Origin: Bacteroidales bacterium UBA1215
Lineage (GTDB): Bacteria; Bacteroidota; Bacteroidia; Bacteroidales; WCHB1-69
Reading direction: 5' to 3'
Length of the DNA stretch: 17,392 bases
Assembly: GCA_002309475.1 (NCBI GenBank)
Contig: DBXJ01000059.1
Coordinates: 35,615-53,006 of the forward strand
In this document: piece by piece, positions 14,935 to 17,392 of the stretch
How positions within the stretch are numbered: the stretch's first letter is position 1
How the letters are laid out: every line of letters starts with the position of its first letter
Notes under the pieces: model-generated
Databases searched by the model: none
The model's input: only the letters and a program-made list of their open reading frames with translations
Told to the model about the DNA's origin: nothing
Translations under genes and position numbers: made by a program

Positions 14935-16011
14935 CTATTCTTTTTGCTCGGGATTTTTCCCCTTCACAAATTTCACCACTTCATCAAATGTGATATATCC
15001 TGAGTTGCCCAATGGGTGGATCACGCCGGGGAGCAATTCGGAAAGTTCTTTCTTCGCCCCGAATTTGAGTTCTAGTTTCAAATCAGATATTCTTTTCTTC
15101 AAAGGAGTAAGTTGGTGCTGATAGAATTTATTATTGATTTCGCCGGTTCGCAATTGCTGCTTGAGTTGCTGCTTCTGCAGATTCAGCGATTCCAGCTTCC
15201 GTTTACCCTCCTCCAGCTTCCGGCAGTAGTCGGCATACCATTTCGTGAGGACTTCACGCTTGCATTCGAGGTAGGCCTTCAGCAGGGTGCTACGCATATA
15301 TTCCATGGTCTCTTGAGTATCTTGTATTTGCTGCCGCAAAGCCAGATTCTCGTGTCTAAGGAGAAACAACTCTCTTTCTAACAGACTGTCGCCTTGGTCG
15401 TTGGCTTCCAGCAGTTTCACAACCTCCTCTAAGGAGTAGGCTTCGTAGCGTTGCTTGGCCTCGTCATAGCGGGTGTTGACCTTCACGAAGGAATGCCAAA
15501 TGTCGCTGAACGGATTGGGCAGGTTCTCAGACCGGCACTCCCCGTTAGAATTGACGATGCCGCAGCAGTTGCAGCCCGACAGCGGACTCCCCGCAATGCG
15601 ATACACGAGCCAGGTGTCTTTGTGGTAGCGGCTGATGATGGCGGGAATGCAGCTCATCCACCATTCGATATAAACGCCCAAGGTGGGGCGTTTGAATCCG
15701 CTGGTGCCCGCATAGGCGATGCCGCTTTCAACGGGCACAGGGGCGAGGAACATCCGGCTGTCGTTCAGGATTTCCTTGCGGTGGTCAAGGAAGAAGAAGG
15801 CGTGGTCGGTGAAGAATTTCACGGCCTGTTGCCGTTGCTCTTCCACCTCTGGCGGGGTGGGTTTCACAACGGGTTTACTCCGCCCGATAATGAGGTACTG
15901 TCCCGTGGTGTCAAGTTTCATACGATTGTCAATGGGTGTGGATGGTTCCACTTTCGGATAGCACAACAGATCGCGTCCGTTGAGCAAAGTGATGTAATGA
16001 TTTTGATTCAT
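14935..16011 (-). CDS. Uncharacterised coiled-coil protein with CxCC motif
   Basis: A 358-residue protein I do not recognise. The start MNQNHYITLLNGRD is chosen because the frame further upstream is only AT-rich leader sequence and a promoter lies within it. The N-terminal 200 residues look like a folded domain: YLIIGRSKP, DHAFFFLDHRKEIL, TLGVYIEWWMSCIP, WLVYRIAGSP, then SGCNCCGIVNSNGEC with Cys147, 149, 150 and 159, a possible metal site. Residues about 205-320 are a charged coiled coil (ELFLLRHENLALRQQIQ, KLESLNLQKQQLKQQL). The C-terminal tail GYITFDEVVKFVKG is short. No signal peptide, membrane segment or known catalytic motif. It is transcribed divergently from the AddB-like gene and has a long, strongly structured 5' leader. 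Confidence 0.75.
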   Translation of the reverse strand: MNQNHYITLLNGRDLLCYPKVEPSTPIDNRMKLDTTGQYLIIGRSKPVVKPTPPEVEEQRQQAVKFFTDHAFFFLDHRKEILNDSRMFLAPVPVESGIAYAGTSGFKRPTLGVYIEWWMSCIPAIISRYHKDTWLVYRIAGSPLSGCNCCGIVNSNGECRSENLPNPFSDIWHSFVKVNTRYDEAKQRYEAYSLEEVVKLLEANDQGDSLLERELFLLRHENLALRQQIQDTQETMEYMRSTLLKAYLECKREVLTKWYADYCRKLEEGKRKLESLNLQKQQLKQQLRTGEINNKFYQHQLTPLKKRISDLKLELKFGAKKELSELLPGVIHPLGNSGYITFDEVVKFVKGKNPEQKE

Positions 16012-16170
16012 CTTTCTATTCCGGTTGCCTCTACACCGGAAGGTTCTATGCCGAAGATGAGAAACGCGGTGCCCTTTATCGCTAAAGAACACCGCGTATG
16101 GCAGTTTGTTATTTAGCGCGTTTTTTAGAGAGGTTGGCAATTTGACATAAATCCGTTCCTCTTTCTCATC
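16012..16170 (-). ncRNA. Candidate structured 5' leader RNA
   Basis: The predicted minus-strand leader, about 160 nt, holds several helices. The main one (16064-16097) has 15 continuous pairs: outer ACGCGGTG/CACCGCGT, two U-G pairs, inner CTTTA/TAAAG, capped by GCGA, a GNRA tetraloop. The two U-G pairs would be C-A mismatches in plus-strand RNA, so the fold is specific to the minus-strand transcript. A second hairpin TTCCGGT/ACCGGAA with a 9-nt loop (16019-16041) ends 7 nt before the ATG and could control ribosome access. A weak AGAGG/CCTCT helix (16129-16133 with 16158-16162) lies near the predicted transcript start. No known riboswitch was recognised. Confidence 0.6.
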
Positions 16171-16176
16171 CGACTG

Positions 16177-16184
16177 CAAAAGTA
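16177..16184 (-). promoter_or_regulatory. Bacteroidetes -7 box for the coiled-coil protein gene
   Basis: TACTTTTG on the minus strand, followed by CAG, matches TAnnTTTG. It puts the transcript start near 16170 and so excludes the longer in-frame extension to 16371 as coding sequence. No convincing -33 element is seen. Confidence 0.6.
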
Positions 16185-16282
16185 CAACAAATTTTTGAAA
16201 TAAAGAGCTAATAGCAAAAAAATATTGTTTAACAAATTTGCATTTGTGACTTGAATGTGGCTTATTTATTAAAAAAAAGTTG

Positions 16283-16290
16283 TATCTTTG
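16283..16290 (+). promoter_or_regulatory. Bacteroidetes -7 box for the AddB-like gene
   Basis: TATCTTTG, followed by CATC, matches TAnnTTTG on the plus strand. The resulting leader of about 85 nt is A-rich and largely unstructured, with a small GCGA/TCGC repeat near the gene. The space between this box and the divergent one at 16177-16184 is about 98 nt of AT-rich sequence in which I see nothing else. Confidence 0.6.
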
Positions 16291-16381
16291 CATCCACAAA
16301 ACAACAAATAAACAATTCAATATAGTATAACAATCATAGCGATAAATATTATTCGCGTTCAAAATAGTCAAATTGTATTTT

Positions 16382-17392
16382 ATGCTTAAAATTATATTTA
16401 GTCCTTATTACGACGGGAACTGCTATGCGGGGAATCCCGACAAAAACCAATGCGAGCTCGGCACCAAGTATGTCGGACCGCTCGGACTGCTCGACGAAAT
16501 GGAGTTGCGGGCGGGACTCACCGGAAGGTATTCAGACGATTTCCAACGTGCCATCTTCTACGCACGAGCCATAAAAAAAGCCATTGCCTGCAACAAAAAC
16601 CTGTTTTTCGCATCATCGTTTGAAAAAGACAAAATCAGAACGGCCTACGTTGTGTTAGGCTGGCGCGATGCCCTTGTGAAAGCCGGTTGGAACAAGACGA
16701 TTACAAATACTAGCCGTCTCGACGGATTGGCTGCTGTGGAAGCGTTTTTCACCGAAAAAGGCGAAGCCGACCGTTGGCGCACCCTTCTCGAACTTTCCCA
16801 AAACACTCCGCTTTTGGAGAAAACCGACCGCATCGAGGTGGCTTGTAAGAAGGAACACTTGGAACCGCTTTACAGGCAACTGTTTGACAATATGGAAAAA
16901 AACGGTTGCTCGATAAGCTACGCTCCGATGAACATTGCTAACAATTTGCACCAAAAAGCCCAAGTCTTGTCGTTCAAAAACGACCTCGAGATGGCCGAAT
17001 GGCTGGCACAGCAGAAGTTGGGCGACAACGATGTGGTGGTTTGCGATGACTCCTCCATCCTCAATCTGGACTTGGCTCTGGAAGACAAGCCTCAAGTTGG
17101 CGACGAAAGCAATGCCATAGGCGCTGTGATGCAGATTTTTACGTTAGGACTCCAACTGTTCAGCAAGCCGCTCAACCTCAACACGTTGTTGGCTTACTTG
17201 CAACTGCCGTCAACGCCTCTCACCTCGATATGCGTGAAACGAACTAATAAGAAGGATGGTACAAACTATTACCCGTCGCTACGCCGTGTTCTTTTTGATC
17301 AATTGCTGGAAGACAACGGCATTGGTACTGCGTGGAATGCGCTTATCGATGAAGCGGTATACGACCACGATGGGAAGGATATGTCCAAATCG
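16382..17392 (+). CDS. AddB-like PD-(D/E)XK nuclease/helicase-family protein (N-terminal part, runs off right edge)
   Basis: An open frame from ATG 16382 to the window edge, 337 codons without stop. It begins MLKIIFSPYYDGNCYAG and continues GTKYVGPLGLLDEMELRAGL, GWRDALVKAGW, then DVVVCDDSSILNLDLAL, VGDESNAIGAVMQ, and FSKPLNLNTLLAYLQLP. The last blocks resemble the helicase-like part of AddB/RexB-type recombination nucleases, where an S-A-xxx-LQ stretch is followed by a PLN-xx-LxxYL motif. Full-length relatives in Bacteroidales carry a PD-(D/E)XK nuclease at the C-terminus and are usually followed by an AddA/UvrD-like helicase; that part is beyond this window. Likely role: processing of DNA double-strand ends. 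Family assignment is by recall, moderately sure. Confidence 0.72.
   Translation, partial: MLKIIFSPYYDGNCYAGNPDKNQCELGTKYVGPLGLLDEMELRAGLTGRYSDDFQRAIFYARAIKKAIACNKNLFFASSFEKDKIRTAYVVLGWRDALVKAGWNKTITNTSRLDGLAAVEAFFTEKGEADRWRTLLELSQNTPLLEKTDRIEVACKKEHLEPLYRQLFDNMEKNGCSISYAPMNIANNLHQKAQVLSFKNDLEMAEWLAQQKLGDNDVVVCDDSSILNLDLALEDKPQVGDESNAIGAVMQIFTLGLQLFSKPLNLNTLLAYLQLPSTPLTSICVKRTNKKDGTNYYPSLRRVLFDQLLEDNGIGTAWNALIDEAVYDHDGKDMSKS

Noticed and set aside
15451..16116. Long open frame on the plus strand opposite the coiled-coil gene
   Set aside because: It runs through the leader hairpins and mirrors the codon pattern of the opposite gene; no family likeness, so the minus-strand reading is preferred.
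16012..16371. In-frame extension of the coiled-coil protein by 120 residues at its N-terminus
   Set aside because: The extension crosses a TAnnTTTG promoter box and RNA-like hairpins, is AT-rich at its far end and reads as low-quality protein (basic, Arg/His-rich near the junction). The start at 16011 is better.
1..17392. CRISPR array, rRNA genes, integrase or complete insertion sequence
   Set aside because: I looked for regularly spaced repeats, rRNA signatures, transposase or recombinase motifs and flanking direct repeats and found none.

Overview
The window reads as a Bacteroidales-type (phylum Bacteroidota) chromosome of moderate GC. Evidence: repeated TAnnTTTG promoter elements (the Bacteroidetes -7 box) in front of genes, few Shine-Dalgarno sequences, and families typical of this phylum (DUF4175-like membrane/coiled-coil protein, DUF3822 beside rsmD). 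Genus cannot be fixed from the sequence.

Left half (1-10367) is mostly ordinary chromosome. On the minus strand, rpiB, a DUF4175-family protein and the start of a MATE/DinF-type exporter follow each other with a 1-nt gap and an 8-nt overlap. Next come a tRNA-Glu(CTC) with its own promoter and terminator and, divergent from it, the CCA-adding enzyme gene; the tRNA lacks an encoded CCA, so it is a substrate of its neighbour. From 10367 down to 5951 runs a compact six-gene minus-strand cluster: membrane-anchored hypothetical, DUF3822, rsmD, yicC, a secreted YD-repeat-like protein and a small AT-rich lipoprotein. Two junctions overlap and suggest translational coupling.

Right half (10368-17392) looks accessory. 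A two-gene McrBC-type modification-dependent restriction system (10724-14694) has a McrB with an unusual N-terminal domain, a Gly-rich linker and a PUA/EVE-like domain inserted between Walker A and Walker B. Its GC content jumps sharply between modules. An RNA stem enclosing a 16-codon ORF lies just upstream. Downstream is a scar zone (14695-14934) with an 11-bp perfect palindrome and a broken relic of the 5' part of a gene homologous to the one at 16382. Then follow an unrecognised coiled-coil protein with a CxCC motif (14935-16011, minus) and, divergent from it, an AddB-like nuclease/helicase-family gene that runs off the right edge.

The most interesting undescribed candidate is the 5' leader of the coiled-coil gene (about 16012-16170). 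It can fold into a 15-bp helix closed by a GNRA tetraloop, and two G-U pairs make this helix continuous only in the minus-strand RNA. A second 7-bp hairpin lies just upstream of the start codon. This looks like a cis-regulatory or other structured RNA.
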